Source: Alphaproteobacteria bacterium
Lineage (GTDB): Bacteria; Pseudomonadota; Alphaproteobacteria; Caulobacterales; Hyphomonadaceae
NCBI GenBank assembly: GCA_016125405.1
Contig: WGLW01000023.1
Location: forward strand, 163,118 to 227,117
Direction: 5' to 3'
DNA length: 64,000 nt
Shown: one piece after another, positions 21,481-32,161 of the stretch
How positions within the stretch are numbered: position 1 is the first letter of the stretch
Layout: each line of letters begins with the position of its first letter
The notes under the pieces: generated by a model
Seen by the model: only the letters and a program-made list of their open reading frames with translations
Told to the model about the DNA's origin: nothing
Database searches by the model: none
Made by a program: the position numbers and the translations under genes

Positions 21481-22248
21481 TCAGTCGTCGCGCGTCGCGT
21501 GAAAAAGGCGCTCGCGGTTGCCGTCTCCTCCGGCAATCGGACTCGCCGTCCACTGACGGACAATCCAGCCGCGCGATGACAGCCACGACTCCAGTTCGCG
21601 CGCCGCACGGTCAGTTGCCTCATCGTCCACGACGATGCCGCCCTTGCCGACATGCGATGGTCCAACTTCGAACTGGGGCTTGAACAAGGCGACAAGATCG
21701 CTCCCCGCGGCGGCAAGGGAAAGCGGACGATCAAGTAGTTTCGCAAGGCCAATGAAGCTCGCATCGCAGACCACAAGCGTGGGTGGCTCCGCTAGCATGT
21801 TTGGCTCGAGGCTGCGCGCGTCGGTTTCCTCAAGAGACGTCACCCGGGCGTCTCCGGCCAGCCTCGGATGCAACTGCCCGCGACCCACATCGACCGCCGT
21901 CACATGCCGCGCCCCGCGCGCCAGCAACACATCGGTGAAGCCGCCGGTTGAAGCGCCAACATCGAGGCAGAAGCGGCCCGCCGGATCCAGGCCGAACGCG
22001 TCCAGCGCATGAGCCAGTTTGACGCCGCCGCGCGACACCCACGGATGGGCCGGCGTCCAGTCAATTGCCGACGCCTCGCTGACGATCTGGCCCGGCTTGA
22101 GCGCCGGCGATCCATCCACCTTCACATTCCCGGCTTCGATCGCCATGCGGGCCTGCGATCGCGACGCGGCAAGACCACGCCGGACAAGCTCGACATCCAG
22201 CCGGCGCGGCTCGCCGGTCTCCTGCTTGTCTCCGCCAGCGTTCGTCAC
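21481..22248 (-). CDS. tlyA: TlyA family rRNA (cytidine-2'-O)-methyltransferase/hemolysin-like
   Basis: RRLDVELVRRGLAASRSQARMAIEAGNVKVDG (S4-like) plus LDVGASTGGFTDVLLARGA. Confidence 0.93.
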   Translation of the reverse strand: MTNAGGDKQETGEPRRLDVELVRRGLAASRSQARMAIEAGNVKVDGSPALKPGQIVSEASAIDWTPAHPWVSRGGVKLAHALDAFGLDPAGRFCLDVGASTGGFTDVLLARGARHVTAVDVGRGQLHPRLAGDARVTSLEETDARSLEPNMLAEPPTLVVCDASFIGLAKLLDRPLSLAAAGSDLVALFKPQFEVGPSHVGKGGIVVDDEATDRAARELESWLSSRGWIVRQWTASPIAGGDGNRERLFHATRDD

Positions 22249-22373
22249 GGCCTGCCCCGCGTGTGTGTCCGCCCCTTAGACGTCGCACAGCAGCCTTCCG
22301 CAAGCCATCCTCGTGGGCTTTGCAGGCTTGAGGGGCCGGTCTAGAAGGCTGCGCAGCCCGGAGCGCCGAAGCG

Positions 22374-23390
22374 ATGCCCGTTGTCCCGATCGAACGGAAC
22401 GACCATTCCGAACCGAACGCCGAGGCGTTCATCTTCGGCTTCGAATTCCCGCCCGAAGGCGCGGTTCATCGCATCGACTGGAGCGCCGCCAAGGCCACGG
22501 CCGCCTGCCCGCCTTCAGGCTGGCGCTGGCTTCACCTGAACCGCCTGTCGGACGAGACCCGGGACTGGCTGGAAACCTCCAGCGATCTCGACGAGACCGT
22601 CATCAGCGCGCTGCTGCAGGCCGAAACGCGGCCGCGCTGCCTGGCCCATGACGACGGCGTGCTGCTCAACCTGCGCGGCATCAACCACAATCCCGGCGCC
22701 GAACCGGAGGACATGATCTCGGTCCGCATGTGGGCGACGAAGAATCTGGTCATCTCGATGCGGTCCTATCCCGTGAAGGCAATCCACGACGTGAGAGAAC
22801 TGACGGCCTCCGGCGCTGGACCCGGATCGCCTGGTGACCTGCTGGTGATGATTGCGGCGAGCCTGGTCGACCGGATCGAACCCGTCGTCGAACAACTCAA
22901 CGACGAGGCGGACGAGTTTGAGGAAAAACTGCTGAAGGAGGACGAAGACGTGCCTCCCAGTGAGCTGGCCGAATTCCGCCGCAGCATTCTTCTGCTTCGC
23001 CGCTACATCCAGCCACAGCGCGACGCGATGGTGCAGCTCCAGCGCGAGGGCCGTTTGCTGATCCAGGCAGACCAGGTGACGGATCTTCGCGAAATCGCCG
23101 ACCGGGTTACGCGCATTGCGGAGGAACTGGACACCATCCGGGACCGCGCAGCCGTTATCCAGGACCAGATTTCGGGACAAAGGCAGGAAGAACTCAACCA
23201 GCGCCTGCTGGCGCTGTCGGTGATCTCGGCCCTGTTCCTGCCGCTGACATTTCTTACAGGACTGTTGGGGATGAACCTCGCCGGCATCCCCTTCTCACAC
23301 AGCCCATGGGCGTTCGGGTTTGTTGTAGCGCTTTCCGTGGCTCTGGCAGCCGCACTTCTTATCTATCTGCGGGTCAAACGCTGGATCTGA
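22374..23390 (+). CDS. zntB: CorA-family divalent cation transporter (ZntB-like)
   Basis: C-terminal two TM segments with GMN motif FLTGLLGMNLAGIP; CorA-like helical domain. Confidence 0.88.
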   Translation: MPVVPIERNDHSEPNAEAFIFGFEFPPEGAVHRIDWSAAKATAACPPSGWRWLHLNRLSDETRDWLETSSDLDETVISALLQAETRPRCLAHDDGVLLNLRGINHNPGAEPEDMISVRMWATKNLVISMRSYPVKAIHDVRELTASGAGPGSPGDLLVMIAASLVDRIEPVVEQLNDEADEFEEKLLKEDEDVPPSELAEFRRSILLLRRYIQPQRDAMVQLQREGRLLIQADQVTDLREIADRVTRIAEELDTIRDRAAVIQDQISGQRQEELNQRLLALSVISALFLPLTFLTGLLGMNLAGIPFSHSPWAFGFVVALSVALAAALLIYLRVKRWI

Positions 23391-23410
23391 CGAGAGATGT
23401 CTCGCACCTG

Positions 23411-23638
23411 TCAGGTGCGATCGTCGCCATCCGTTGCGCGATCGATGCTTTCTTTGGTGGCCTGGCCGAGATCCTTGACCTCGTTCTGAAGCGGCTTGGT
23501 CGAGTGATCGATTTTCGCGAGACCCTCGTCGACATCCGCTCCGGCCCGCTCAAGCGATCCTTCGCGCACCCACAGAAAGCCCAGCACGATCAGGAAACAG
23601 ACCAGCACCGTGCCGGCAATGGCTCCAATCCCTCGCAT
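23411..23638 (-). CDS. small single-TM protein
   Basis: MRGIGAIAGTVLVCFLIVLGFLWV followed by a charged helix; 75 aa. Confidence 0.5.
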   Translation of the reverse strand: MRGIGAIAGTVLVCFLIVLGFLWVREGSLERAGADVDEGLAKIDHSTKPLQNEVKDLGQATKESIDRATDGDDRT

Positions 23639-23720
23639 GTGAGGCTCCTTCCGGCTGAACGGAGGAACAACGTCCAGCGAAGCTCGCAGGTTCCCGAGGG
23701 GCGAATTGTGAAGAGCGGGT

Positions 23721-25466
23721 TCAGCCGCGCGGTTTGAACCGCGCGCGCAGGTCCGGCTTCATGATCTTGCCGTTGGCGTTCCGCGGCAACGGATCGGTCT
23801 GGATGATGATCTCGACCGGGACCTTGAACGCCGCCAGCTTGCCGGAGATGAACTTCTTCAGCTCCTCCTCGGTGACGCTGGTTTCCGGCTTCAACTGGAC
23901 CACGGCGCCCACTTCCTCGCCCAGCACCTTGTGCGGAATTCCGACGATCGCCGCATCCATTATTGCCGGGTGGTCGTAGAGCGCGCTTTCGACTTCGATA
24001 CAGTAGATGTTCTCACCGCCGCGGATCAGCATGTCCTTGGCGCGGTCAAGCAGGAAGAGGAACCCTTCCTCATCAATCTTGCCGATGTCGCCGGTCACAA
24101 CCCAGCCGTCGATAAAGGTCTTGGCGGTGGCTTCGGGCTTGTTCCAGTAGGCCTTGGTTATGTTGGGGCCCTTGGCCCACAGCTCGCCGACTTCGTTCGG
24201 GCCGAGCGTCTCGCCCCTGGCGTCCACGATCTTGAAATCCATCGCGGGCGCCGCGGCGCCGCAGCTTTCCGGGCGCAGTTCATAGTCCTTGCCGAAATTC
24301 ACACACGAGGTGGCGCAGGTTTCGGTCATGCCCCAGCCATTGCTGGCGGCGCCGTCCGGGAAACGGCGCTTGATCGTCGCCACCAGTTCCGGCGCTGACG
24401 GAGCCCCGCCATACGACACGGCCATGATCGAGGAGAGGTCGTACTTGTCCCGATCAGGGTGTTCGAGCACCTGCCAGGCGATGGCCGGCACGCCGCCAAT
24501 GACGGTGATCTTTTCACGCTCGATGATCTTCAGCGCTTCGCCCGCATCCCACTTGTACATGGTCACGATCTTGTCGGCGTTCATGATCGCCGGCAGCAGG
24601 TTGGCGAACGCTCCGGTGGCGTGGAAGAACGGGATGGCCAGAAGCGGAATCCGCGGCGGATCAACCTTGGGGTCGCGCACCGGCACGGGCTCGCCGTAGC
24701 GGATCAGGCCGCGCGCCTGACAGGAAAGGCCGTTGAACACGTTGGAGTTGCAGGCGCGATGCGTCGCGAGAGCGCCTTTCGGCTTACCGGTCGTGCCGGA
24801 GGTGTACATGATGGTCGCGTCATCGTCCGGACCCACATCGGCATCCGGCATCTTCACATCGGCCAGAGCCGCCCACGTTGTCGGCTCCCCGATCAGCTTG
24901 TCCATCGACGCGACACGCGGATCGGCTTCTTCCTCGAGGCCGCGCGCCACGATCACATGCTTCAGGGCGGTCAGCCGGGGCAGATGCTCACGCAGCCGTT
25001 CCAGCCGCTCGACATCGATCACGGCGACCTTGGCGCCCGAATCCGAAAGGCCGTATTCCAGCTCTTCGCCGGTCCACCAGGAATTCATTGGCGTCGCGAT
25101 GGCGCCCAGCGTCAGCGCAGCGAAGAACGCCACCGGCCATTGCGGATAGTTCCGCATGATGACGGCGACGCGATCGCCCTTCTTCACGCCATACTGGTCT
25201 CGCAACACGGTCGCGAAGTGCGCTACGGCTTTGTAGTGGGCGCTGAACGTGACGCGCTCGTCCTGGTAGACGAGAAACTCCCGTTCGCCCCAGTTGATCG
25301 AGTTCAGGACCAAGTCGCGGATTGTGAGCGGCGCGTTCTTGTACGTGCGCAGCTTCACGCCGCCGATGGTCTTCTCTTCCATTTCGAACTTGGCGCCCGG
25401 CGCAGTCAGCAGAGCATTCGCCTGTGCGATGGTCATCACCGGGCTTAACCGGGCGGTATCCGCCAT
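23721..25466 (-). CDS. AMP-binding acyl-CoA ligase
   Basis: IMYTSGTTGKPKGALATHR, GWVVTGDIG, DRAKDMLIRGGENIYCIEVE, NANGKIMK. Confidence 0.92.
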   Translation of the reverse strand: MADTARLSPVMTIAQANALLTAPGAKFEMEEKTIGGVKLRTYKNAPLTIRDLVLNSINWGEREFLVYQDERVTFSAHYKAVAHFATVLRDQYGVKKGDRVAVIMRNYPQWPVAFFAALTLGAIATPMNSWWTGEELEYGLSDSGAKVAVIDVERLERLREHLPRLTALKHVIVARGLEEEADPRVASMDKLIGEPTTWAALADVKMPDADVGPDDDATIMYTSGTTGKPKGALATHRACNSNVFNGLSCQARGLIRYGEPVPVRDPKVDPPRIPLLAIPFFHATGAFANLLPAIMNADKIVTMYKWDAGEALKIIEREKITVIGGVPAIAWQVLEHPDRDKYDLSSIMAVSYGGAPSAPELVATIKRRFPDGAASNGWGMTETCATSCVNFGKDYELRPESCGAAAPAMDFKIVDARGETLGPNEVGELWAKGPNITKAYWNKPEATAKTFIDGWVVTGDIGKIDEEGFLFLLDRAKDMLIRGGENIYCIEVESALYDHPAIMDAAIVGIPHKVLGEEVGAVVQLKPETSVTEEELKKFISGKLAAFKVPVEIIIQTDPLPRNANGKIMKPDLRARFKPRG

Positions 25467-25640
25467 TGCGTCTGCTCCCTTGATGCGGCCCCTCGGAGGG
25501 CCGGCTGCGTCTTTGCGCCATCAAATCGCACATGGTCCGGTGCGGGGCTAGACCCTATCGGGCAAAGGATTTTACTGGCGGGAGGGGCCGCCTTGCGACA
25601 AAACGGGCCGCAGTGGCCACAACGGCCGGAGAAGACCGCC

Positions 25641-26153
25641 ATGCCGGGCGCACCCTTTGCAATCGTGGATGTTGAAGAGGCGCAGCTGCCCGGCATTCAG
25701 GCGATCTTCAACCAGGCGGTGCGCGATACCTTTTCAATCTGGTCGGAAACGGAAACCACCCTGGGCCAGCGCCGCTCGTGGCTGGAGGCGCGCCGAGCAG
25801 GAGGATTTCCGGTGATCGCCGCCGTCGATCCGGCACACCCTGCCCGCGTTCTGGGTTATGGCAGCTTTGGCGTTTTCCGGGATTTTCCCGGCTACGTGAA
25901 AACGGTCGAACACTCGGTCTATGTGGCGCCGGCCAGCCAGCGCATGGGCGTCGGCCGGGCGATCCTGTCCGAACTGGTCGATCAGGCGCGAGCGCGGAAC
26001 CTGGAGCGTATGGTCGGCGGCATCGATTCCAGCAACGACGCCTCACTGGCCCTGCACGCCGCGATGGGATTTGAACGGCAAGGCTGCCTCACCGGCGTCG
26101 GACGCAAGTTCGGCAAATCGCTCGATCTCGTATTTGTCGTGAAGGCGCTCTAG
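25641..26153 (+). CDS. GNAT N-acetyltransferase (phosphinothricin acetyltransferase-like)
   Basis: EHSVYVAPASQRMGVGRAILSELVDQARARNLERMVGGIDSSNDASLALHAAMGFE. Confidence 0.88.
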   Translation: MPGAPFAIVDVEEAQLPGIQAIFNQAVRDTFSIWSETETTLGQRRSWLEARRAGGFPVIAAVDPAHPARVLGYGSFGVFRDFPGYVKTVEHSVYVAPASQRMGVGRAILSELVDQARARNLERMVGGIDSSNDASLALHAAMGFERQGCLTGVGRKFGKSLDLVFVVKAL

Positions 26154-26156
26154 CCG

Positions 26157-28070
26157 CTAGCCGACGATCAGCTTCAGTGCGCGTTCGTCACCGCGCCCCA
26201 GCGCCTGGATTGCGCGTGCGGCGATCGAACGAGCGTCCAGCCCGGCGCGCTCGTACATCTTCTCGGGCTTGTCCTGATCCTGGAACACGTCCGGCAGGTG
26301 CAACGTGCGCACCTTCAGGCCTTTGTCGAGCAGGCCGCGATCCGACAGGTTGTGCAGCACGAAGGCGCCGAACCCGCCCCGGGCGCCCTCCTCGATCGTC
26401 AGCAGGACTTCGTGGTTCTTGGCAAGCTGGGCGATCAGCGCCTCGTCGAGCGGCTTGGCGAAGCGCGCATCGGCCACCGTCGTCGAGAGGCCCTGCGCCG
26501 CCAGCATGTCGGCGGCCAGCATCGCCTCGGGCAAGCGGGCCCCGAACGAGAGGATTGCAATGGTCGATCCCTGACGGACGATGCGTCCCTTGCCGATCTC
26601 CAGTGGCTGCGGATCGTCCAGTAGCGGCAGTCCCCGGCCCTCGCCGCGCGGATACCGGAAGGCGGACGGGGCGTCGTCGATCGCGTGCGCGGTTGCGACC
26701 ATGCGCTGAAGTTCAGTCTCGTCGGCTGCGGCCATCAGCACGAACCCCGGCAAGGCGCCGAGATAGCCGACATCGAACGAACCCGCGTGCGTGGGACCGT
26801 CCGCGCCGACCAGGCCTGCGCGGTCCAGGGCGAATCGCACCGGCAGTCTCTGGATCGCGACATCGTGGACGACGCTGTCATAGCCGCGTTGCAGGAAGGT
26901 GGAGTAGATCGCCGCGAACGGCTTCATGCCCTCAGCGGCAAGGCCCGCCGCGAACGTGACCGCGTGCTGTTCCGCAATCCCGACATCGAAGCAGCGGTTC
27001 GGGAAACGATCGCCGAACAGATCGAGACCCGTGCCGCCTGGCATCGCCGCGGTGATGGCGACAACCTTGTCGTCCTTCTCCGCCTGGCGGATCAGTTCCT
27101 GCGCGAAGACCTTTGTGTACGACGGCGGGCCGGCGCTCGCCTTGGCCTGCTCGCCGGTCACGACATTGAATTTCGAGACGCCGTGATACTTGTCCTCGGC
27201 GTTTTCGGCAGGCGCATAGCCGTGGCCCTTCTGCGTGACGACGTGGACCAGCACCGGCCCATTGTCCATGTCCCGCACATTTTCCAGCACCGGCACCAGG
27301 GCATTGATGTCGTGACCGTCGATCGGCCCGACATAGTAGAACCCAAGCGCATCGAACATGTCGCCGCCGAGCGCGAAGTTGCGCGCGTAATGCTCCGCCT
27401 TCCTGCCAAGCTCATCGAGGCCGATCTTGCGGGCGACGCGCTTGCCGAGATTGCGCACCTGACGATAGCCCTTCGAGGACACCGTGCGCGAAAGATAATG
27501 GCTCATCGCGCCCACCGGCGGCGCGATGGACATGTCGTTGTCGTTGAGGATGACGATCAGGCGGGTGTGCATCCCGCCGACATTGTTCATTGCCTCGTAG
27601 ATCATGCCTGCGCTGAGCGCCCCGTCACCGACGACCGCGATGACGCGATTGTCGCCGCCCTTGAGATCGCGCGCGACGGCGAAGCCCGACGCGGCGGATA
27701 TGGAGGTGCCGGCATGGGCTGCGCCGAAGGGGTCGTATTCGCTCTCGTCGCGCTTGGTGAAACCGGAAAGTCCGCCGCCCTGTCGCAGCGTGCGGATACG
27801 ATCGCGCCGGCCGGTGAGAATCTTGTGCGGATAGGCCTGGTGCCCGACGTCCCACACCAGCTTGTCTCGCGGCGTGTCGAAAACGGCGTGCAGCGCAACG
27901 GTAAGCTCGACGACGCCGAGGCCGGCCCCGAGATGGCCGCCCGTGACCGAAACGGCGTTGATCGTCTCCGCGCGAAGCTCGTCGGCGATCTGTTTCAGTT
28001 CGGCCCGCGAACGATCCTTGAGGTCGGCCGGCGAGGCGATCTGGTCCAGGAGAGGCGTCGGCGTGGTCAT
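26157..28070 (-). CDS. dxs: 1-deoxy-D-xylulose-5-phosphate synthase
   Basis: [55 protein letters not shown]. Confidence 0.96.
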   Translation of the reverse strand: MTTPTPLLDQIASPADLKDRSRAELKQIADELRAETINAVSVTGGHLGAGLGVVELTVALHAVFDTPRDKLVWDVGHQAYPHKILTGRRDRIRTLRQGGGLSGFTKRDESEYDPFGAAHAGTSISAASGFAVARDLKGGDNRVIAVVGDGALSAGMIYEAMNNVGGMHTRLIVILNDNDMSIAPPVGAMSHYLSRTVSSKGYRQVRNLGKRVARKIGLDELGRKAEHYARNFALGGDMFDALGFYYVGPIDGHDINALVPVLENVRDMDNGPVLVHVVTQKGHGYAPAENAEDKYHGVSKFNVVTGEQAKASAGPPSYTKVFAQELIRQAEKDDKVVAITAAMPGGTGLDLFGDRFPNRCFDVGIAEQHAVTFAAGLAAEGMKPFAAIYSTFLQRGYDSVVHDVAIQRLPVRFALDRAGLVGADGPTHAGSFDVGYLGALPGFVLMAAADETELQRMVATAHAIDDAPSAFRYPRGEGRGLPLLDDPQPLEIGKGRIVRQGSTIAILSFGARLPEAMLAADMLAAQGLSTTVADARFAKPLDEALIAQLAKNHEVLLTIEEGARGGFGAFVLHNLSDRGLLDKGLKVRTLHLPDVFQDQDKPEKMYERAGLDARSIAARAIQALGRGDERALKLIVG

Positions 28071-28102
28071 CGCTGGGGTCTATCGTCCTGAAAACAGGTC
28101 AA

Positions 28103-29008
28103 TTAGTGGCGGCGATTCAGCACAAAGTCGACAGTCTGAAGCAAAGATGTGGCCCGATTGCCAAACGAGGCCAAATGCTGCTTCGCCTGTGCGGCGAGAA
28201 ACCGCACCTGCCCTTGCGCCCCCTCGACGCCGAGCAGGGTCACAAAGTTGACCTTGCCAGCCTCCCTGTCCTTGTCCACCGCCTTGCCCAGTGTTTCCGC
28301 ATCACCTTCGACGTCCAGAAGGTCGTCGACGATCTGGAACGCCAGCCCGAGATCATTGGTATAACCCGCGATGGCCTGGCGTTCGTGCTCCTGGGCGCCG
28401 CCCAGAAGGGCGCCTACCTCGCCGGCGAAACTGATCATCGCGCCGGTCTTCAGGCGCTGCATCCGGGTCAGCACCTGCAGCGGCTCCTCGGCGCCCGTCT
28501 CCGGGTTCATGTCGATCATCTGGCCGCCGACCATGCCGCGCGGGCCCGCCGCCGCCGCCATGCGCTCGATCAGGCGGCAGCGCATCACCGCATCGCGATG
28601 CGTTTCCGGAGAGGCCATGATCTCGAACGCCAGCGTCAGGAGCGCGTCGCCCGCCAGCACAGCCGTCGCCTCGTCGAATGCCTTGTGCACCGTCGGCTGG
28701 CCGCGGCGAATGTCGTCGTCGTCCATGCAGGGCAGATCATCATGGATCAGTGAATAGGCGTGGACGCATTCCAGCGCCGCCGCCGCCCGCAGCAATGACT
28801 TCTCCTGCGCGCCAAACATCCGTCCGACTTCGATGGCGATGAAGGGACGCAAGCGCTTGCCCTGACCCAGTGCGCCATGACGCATCGCACGCATCAGCTG
28901 CGCTTCGGGACCCGACGCTGGCGGAATCAACTGGTCGATGGCAACCGTGATGCGGTCGCCAACCTCGCCGAGGCGTTTCTCGAAATCCGGATCCACGACA
29001 TGGATCAC
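28103..29008 (-). CDS. ispA: polyprenyl synthetase (farnesyl diphosphate synthase family)
   Basis: IHDDLPCMDDDDIRRGQPTVHKAF and second Asp-rich FQIVDDLLDVEGD. Confidence 0.94.
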   Translation of the reverse strand: MIHVVDPDFEKRLGEVGDRITVAIDQLIPPASGPEAQLMRAMRHGALGQGKRLRPFIAIEVGRMFGAQEKSLLRAAAALECVHAYSLIHDDLPCMDDDDIRRGQPTVHKAFDEATAVLAGDALLTLAFEIMASPETHRDAVMRCRLIERMAAAAGPRGMVGGQMIDMNPETGAEEPLQVLTRMQRLKTGAMISFAGEVGALLGGAQEHERQAIAGYTNDLGLAFQIVDDLLDVEGDAETLGKAVDKDREAGKVNFVTLLGVEGAQGQVRFLAAQAKQHLASFGNRATSLLQTVDFVLNRRH

Positions 29009-29038
29009 CGGAGACGTCCCGATGTGCGTGGCGACAGG

Positions 29039-29290
29039 CTACATGTCATCCGCACGCTCCAGACCCTTGGGCCCGTCCGGCCCCAGCACGATCTTCTCGA
29101 CCTTGAGTTCGGCTTCCTTGAGTTTCCTCTCGCAATGCGCCTTTAGCGCCGCGCCGCGCTCGTAGATGCGGATTGAATCCTCCAGGGCCACGTCGCCCGC
29201 CTCGAGCTTGTGGACAATCTGTTCGAGCTGCGCCAGCGCATCCTCGAAACTCAGCGAGGCGATATCGGCCGCGGCCTTGGGTTCTGCCAT
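29039..29290 (-). CDS. xseB: exodeoxyribonuclease VII small subunit
   Basis: [54 protein letters not shown]. Confidence 0.95.
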   Translation of the reverse strand: MAEPKAAADIASLSFEDALAQLEQIVHKLEAGDVALEDSIRIYERGAALKAHCERKLKEAELKVEKIVLGPDGPKGLERADDM

Positions 29291-29366
29291 TCTTCACTCC
29301 GGAACTGGGTGGGGAGAATAGGAAAGCGGGCGGAGGCATACAATGCACCCCGACCGGCGCTTCAGA

Positions 29367-29990
29367 TCACTTCCTGCGCTCATAAACGCGGAAAGACCAG
29401 TAGGCGTCGCCCCCGTCACGCACGCAGACCCACCCGCGCTTCGCCAACGGACGGCGCAACATCCGGTTGAACCAGCCGTGCGCCGCCAGCACGACGTCGC
29501 GGCCATCTTGCGCTGCGTCGATAAGCATATCGGCGGCCTTTTCCGCACGACGGCGGGTTTCCGTCGCCGTCTCGTCGCCGTCGGAATGTCCCATCAGCCA
29601 GGCAAGGCGCGCGAACTTGTTCCATGTCTTGGGAAGGTAGCGGTGGCGCGACGACCAAGACGGCGGCGGCAACGGGGCTTCATTGAATACGGCGTGCGAG
29701 CTGACGTCCCGGCCGTTTGCGATCAGGCCCGCCGTTTCAATCGAGCGTGGACGGACGCTGGAAAAGATCAGCACGTCTCCATCCGCGTGGCGCAGCAGGT
29801 TCTCCGGCGGCGACTGTCCACCAAGCAGCGAGCCAGCCTCATACTTTGTCCACCATTCACGATACGCGGGCGCATCCAGACGCGGCCCGGCCTCGCGATC
29901 GAGCGCAGGCTTGCCGTGGCGGGCAATGATGATTCGTCCAGGACGCACAGCGCCGCTTTGCCGATCCGTGTTTTGCACGGCTGCATCCAT
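29367..29990 (-). CDS. histidine phosphatase family protein
   Basis: IIIARHGKPALD, VRPRSIETAGLI, VLAAHGWFNR. Confidence 0.85.
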   Translation of the reverse strand: MDAAVQNTDRQSGAVRPGRIIIARHGKPALDREAGPRLDAPAYREWWTKYEAGSLLGGQSPPENLLRHADGDVLIFSSVRPRSIETAGLIANGRDVSSHAVFNEAPLPPPSWSSRHRYLPKTWNKFARLAWLMGHSDGDETATETRRRAEKAADMLIDAAQDGRDVVLAAHGWFNRMLRRPLAKRGWVCVRDGGDAYWSFRVYERRK

Positions 29991-30097
29991 CCCGTCGTGG
30001 CCCCACGCCAGCGCTGTCCCCCGAATGGAGGGTCCCGCGACTGCTTAGAACAGGATGGCGAAAAACGGAAACAGCAAAGACCGCCCAGGCGGCCGCC

Positions 30098-30973
30098 CTA
30101 TTCGAGCGGTTTCCAGAGCCGCCCAGCGGCGCAATCCGTGCCTGGCTCACGACGGCACACATGCAGGGTGAACAGCACGGTTTCGGCCCGGCCGATCAGG
30201 TCGTCCATCGGCACATAACCGATGGCCATTGGGCCTCCGGCGATCGGACGCATCGCCCAGGCATCCGGAGAGGCGGCGGCCAGATCAGGATGACCGGACG
30301 GCGCGCGGCTGTCTTCGGAATTGTCCCGGTTGTCGCCCATCATGAACACGTGCCCGGCAGGCACCTTGAAGAGCGGGGTCTGGTCGAGACCGCTCACGTC
30401 GTCCCATTCGTGAATCAGGTGAGGTCTTTTTTCACCGGGCAATTGTTCCTGATATTCAGTCGCGGTGTGGATCATGTGCGAGCCGTCGCTGCTGACATAG
30501 GTGGTCTGGCGCACTTCCTTGCGCTCGATCAGCTTGTCGTTGAGATAGAGTCTGCCCTGCTTCATCTGCACCGTGTCGCCCGGCAGCCCGACAAGGCGCT
30601 TGATCATCACCTTTGAATCATGCGGGTGCTGGAAGACAATGACATCACCGCGCTTGGGCATGCGGCCAAAAATGCGCTCGTTGGGATTGTCCTTGTTGTC
30701 GCCGAAGATCAAGCGGCCGATCCCGAACGGAATCGAATTGCGGTCATAGCCGTAAGCGAACTTCGCGACCGCCACCCGATCGCCCACCTGAAGCGCCGGC
30801 ACCATGCTTTCGGACGGGATCGACCGCAGTTCGTAGACGAAGGTCGAAAACACCAGCCAGAACGGAACGAACACGGCGATGGTCAGCGCTGTTTCCCGCA
30901 CTTCGTGGATCAGCCGCTGGGACCACGTTTTGCGTTCCGCGACCGTATCATCAGTCGAGGTGTCACTAGGCAT
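30098..30973 (-). CDS. lepB: signal peptidase I (paralog 1)
   Basis: Catalytic Ser region IPSESMVPALQVGDRVAV, Lys region MIKRLVGLPGDTVQM, GHVFMMGDNRDNSEDSR. Confidence 0.94.
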   Translation of the reverse strand: MPSDTSTDDTVAERKTWSQRLIHEVRETALTIAVFVPFWLVFSTFVYELRSIPSESMVPALQVGDRVAVAKFAYGYDRNSIPFGIGRLIFGDNKDNPNERIFGRMPKRGDVIVFQHPHDSKVMIKRLVGLPGDTVQMKQGRLYLNDKLIERKEVRQTTYVSSDGSHMIHTATEYQEQLPGEKRPHLIHEWDDVSGLDQTPLFKVPAGHVFMMGDNRDNSEDSRAPSGHPDLAAASPDAWAMRPIAGGPMAIGYVPMDDLIGRAETVLFTLHVCRREPGTDCAAGRLWKPLE

Positions 30974-31174
30974 GAACAGAAATCCCGGCGCGGCGTGAAG
31001 TGGCGAAACAACTGGCGACGACCCGGATGATGGGCCGGGCGCCGGACGCCCCATACGCTATGGCTCCGCCAGCGTCGTCAAGGCGATGCGGCATGAAGGC
31101 GTGTCCTGCAGCCCTGTCCGGACACCGGATGGCCCGCCAAACCGGAGGTTTGCCGCTTCGCTTCGGGGGGACGA

Positions 31175-32077
31175 TCAGGACTTCGGATGGGCGTCATGGA
31201 AGCTGCGCCACAGCCTTGGCGCAGGGCAATCGAGCCCCTCTTCCTTCCTGCAGCTGTGAAGCGTCCACAGGACCGTTTCAGCCCGCCCCATCAGGTCGTC
31301 GACAGGAACAAAGCCGATCGCCTTCTCGCCCCGGTCGAGGCTCGGCGGACACCCCCAGGCTTCGGGGAAAGCTTCCGCCATGCCCGGATGGCCGGACGGC
31401 GCGCGGCTGTCTTCGGAATTGTCGCGGTTGTCGCCCATCATGAACACGTGTCCCGCCGGCACCCGGAACACCGGCGTCTGGTCGAGACAGGACTGGTCCG
31501 AGAACTCATGGATCAGGTGTGCGCCCTTCTCGCCGGGCAGCTGCTCGCGATACTCGATGGCCGTCACCGGCAGGTGGTTCTGGTCGCTCTGGCGGTAGGT
31601 CGTCTGGCGCGTTTCTTCGCGCGGCACCGGCTTCCCGTTGAGATAGAGCTGCCCGCCGCGCATCTGCACGGTATCGCCGGGCAGGCCAACAACGCGCTTG
31701 ATCAGCACAAGAGACTGGCGCGGGTGACGGAACACGATCACATCGCCGCGCTTCGGCAGTTTCGCGAACAGCTTGGCTTTCGGATTGTCGGGCCCGTTGC
31801 CGAAAATCAGTCGCCCGAGACCGAACGGAAGCGAATTGCGGTCGTAGCCATAGGCGAACTTCGCCACGGCCAGCCGGTCGCCGACCTGAAGAGCGGGAAC
31901 CATGCTTTCCGAGGGAATATAGCGCTCATCATAGGCGAGCGTGGAGAAGAGCAGCCAGATCGGTGCGAATACGGCGATCGTCAGCAGCGTTTCGCGGATC
32001 TCGGCCGCGATCCGCTTGCGCAGCGGCCTCTCCTCGATCTCCGGTTCGGCGGTTGCGGTCTCGCTGTCCATGCTCAT
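31175..32077 (-). CDS. lepB: signal peptidase I (paralog 2)
   Basis: IPSESMVPALQVGDRLAV, LIKRVVGLPGDTVQM, FMMGDNRDNSEDSR; closely related to the neighbour. Confidence 0.94.
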   Translation of the reverse strand: MSMDSETATAEPEIEERPLRKRIAAEIRETLLTIAVFAPIWLLFSTLAYDERYIPSESMVPALQVGDRLAVAKFAYGYDRNSLPFGLGRLIFGNGPDNPKAKLFAKLPKRGDVIVFRHPRQSLVLIKRVVGLPGDTVQMRGGQLYLNGKPVPREETRQTTYRQSDQNHLPVTAIEYREQLPGEKGAHLIHEFSDQSCLDQTPVFRVPAGHVFMMGDNRDNSEDSRAPSGHPGMAEAFPEAWGCPPSLDRGEKAIGFVPVDDLMGRAETVLWTLHSCRKEEGLDCPAPRLWRSFHDAHPKS

Positions 32078-32161
32078 CCTGTAGGCTCGCGCCTGCGAGC
32101 AATCAGCCGCACGCAAACGCCGCGCCGGGTTTCGGACAAAAGGCCCATCGGGAGGTCAGGA

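Noticed and set aside
26685-28091. 468-aa plus-strand ORF
   Set aside because: Antisense shadow of dxs
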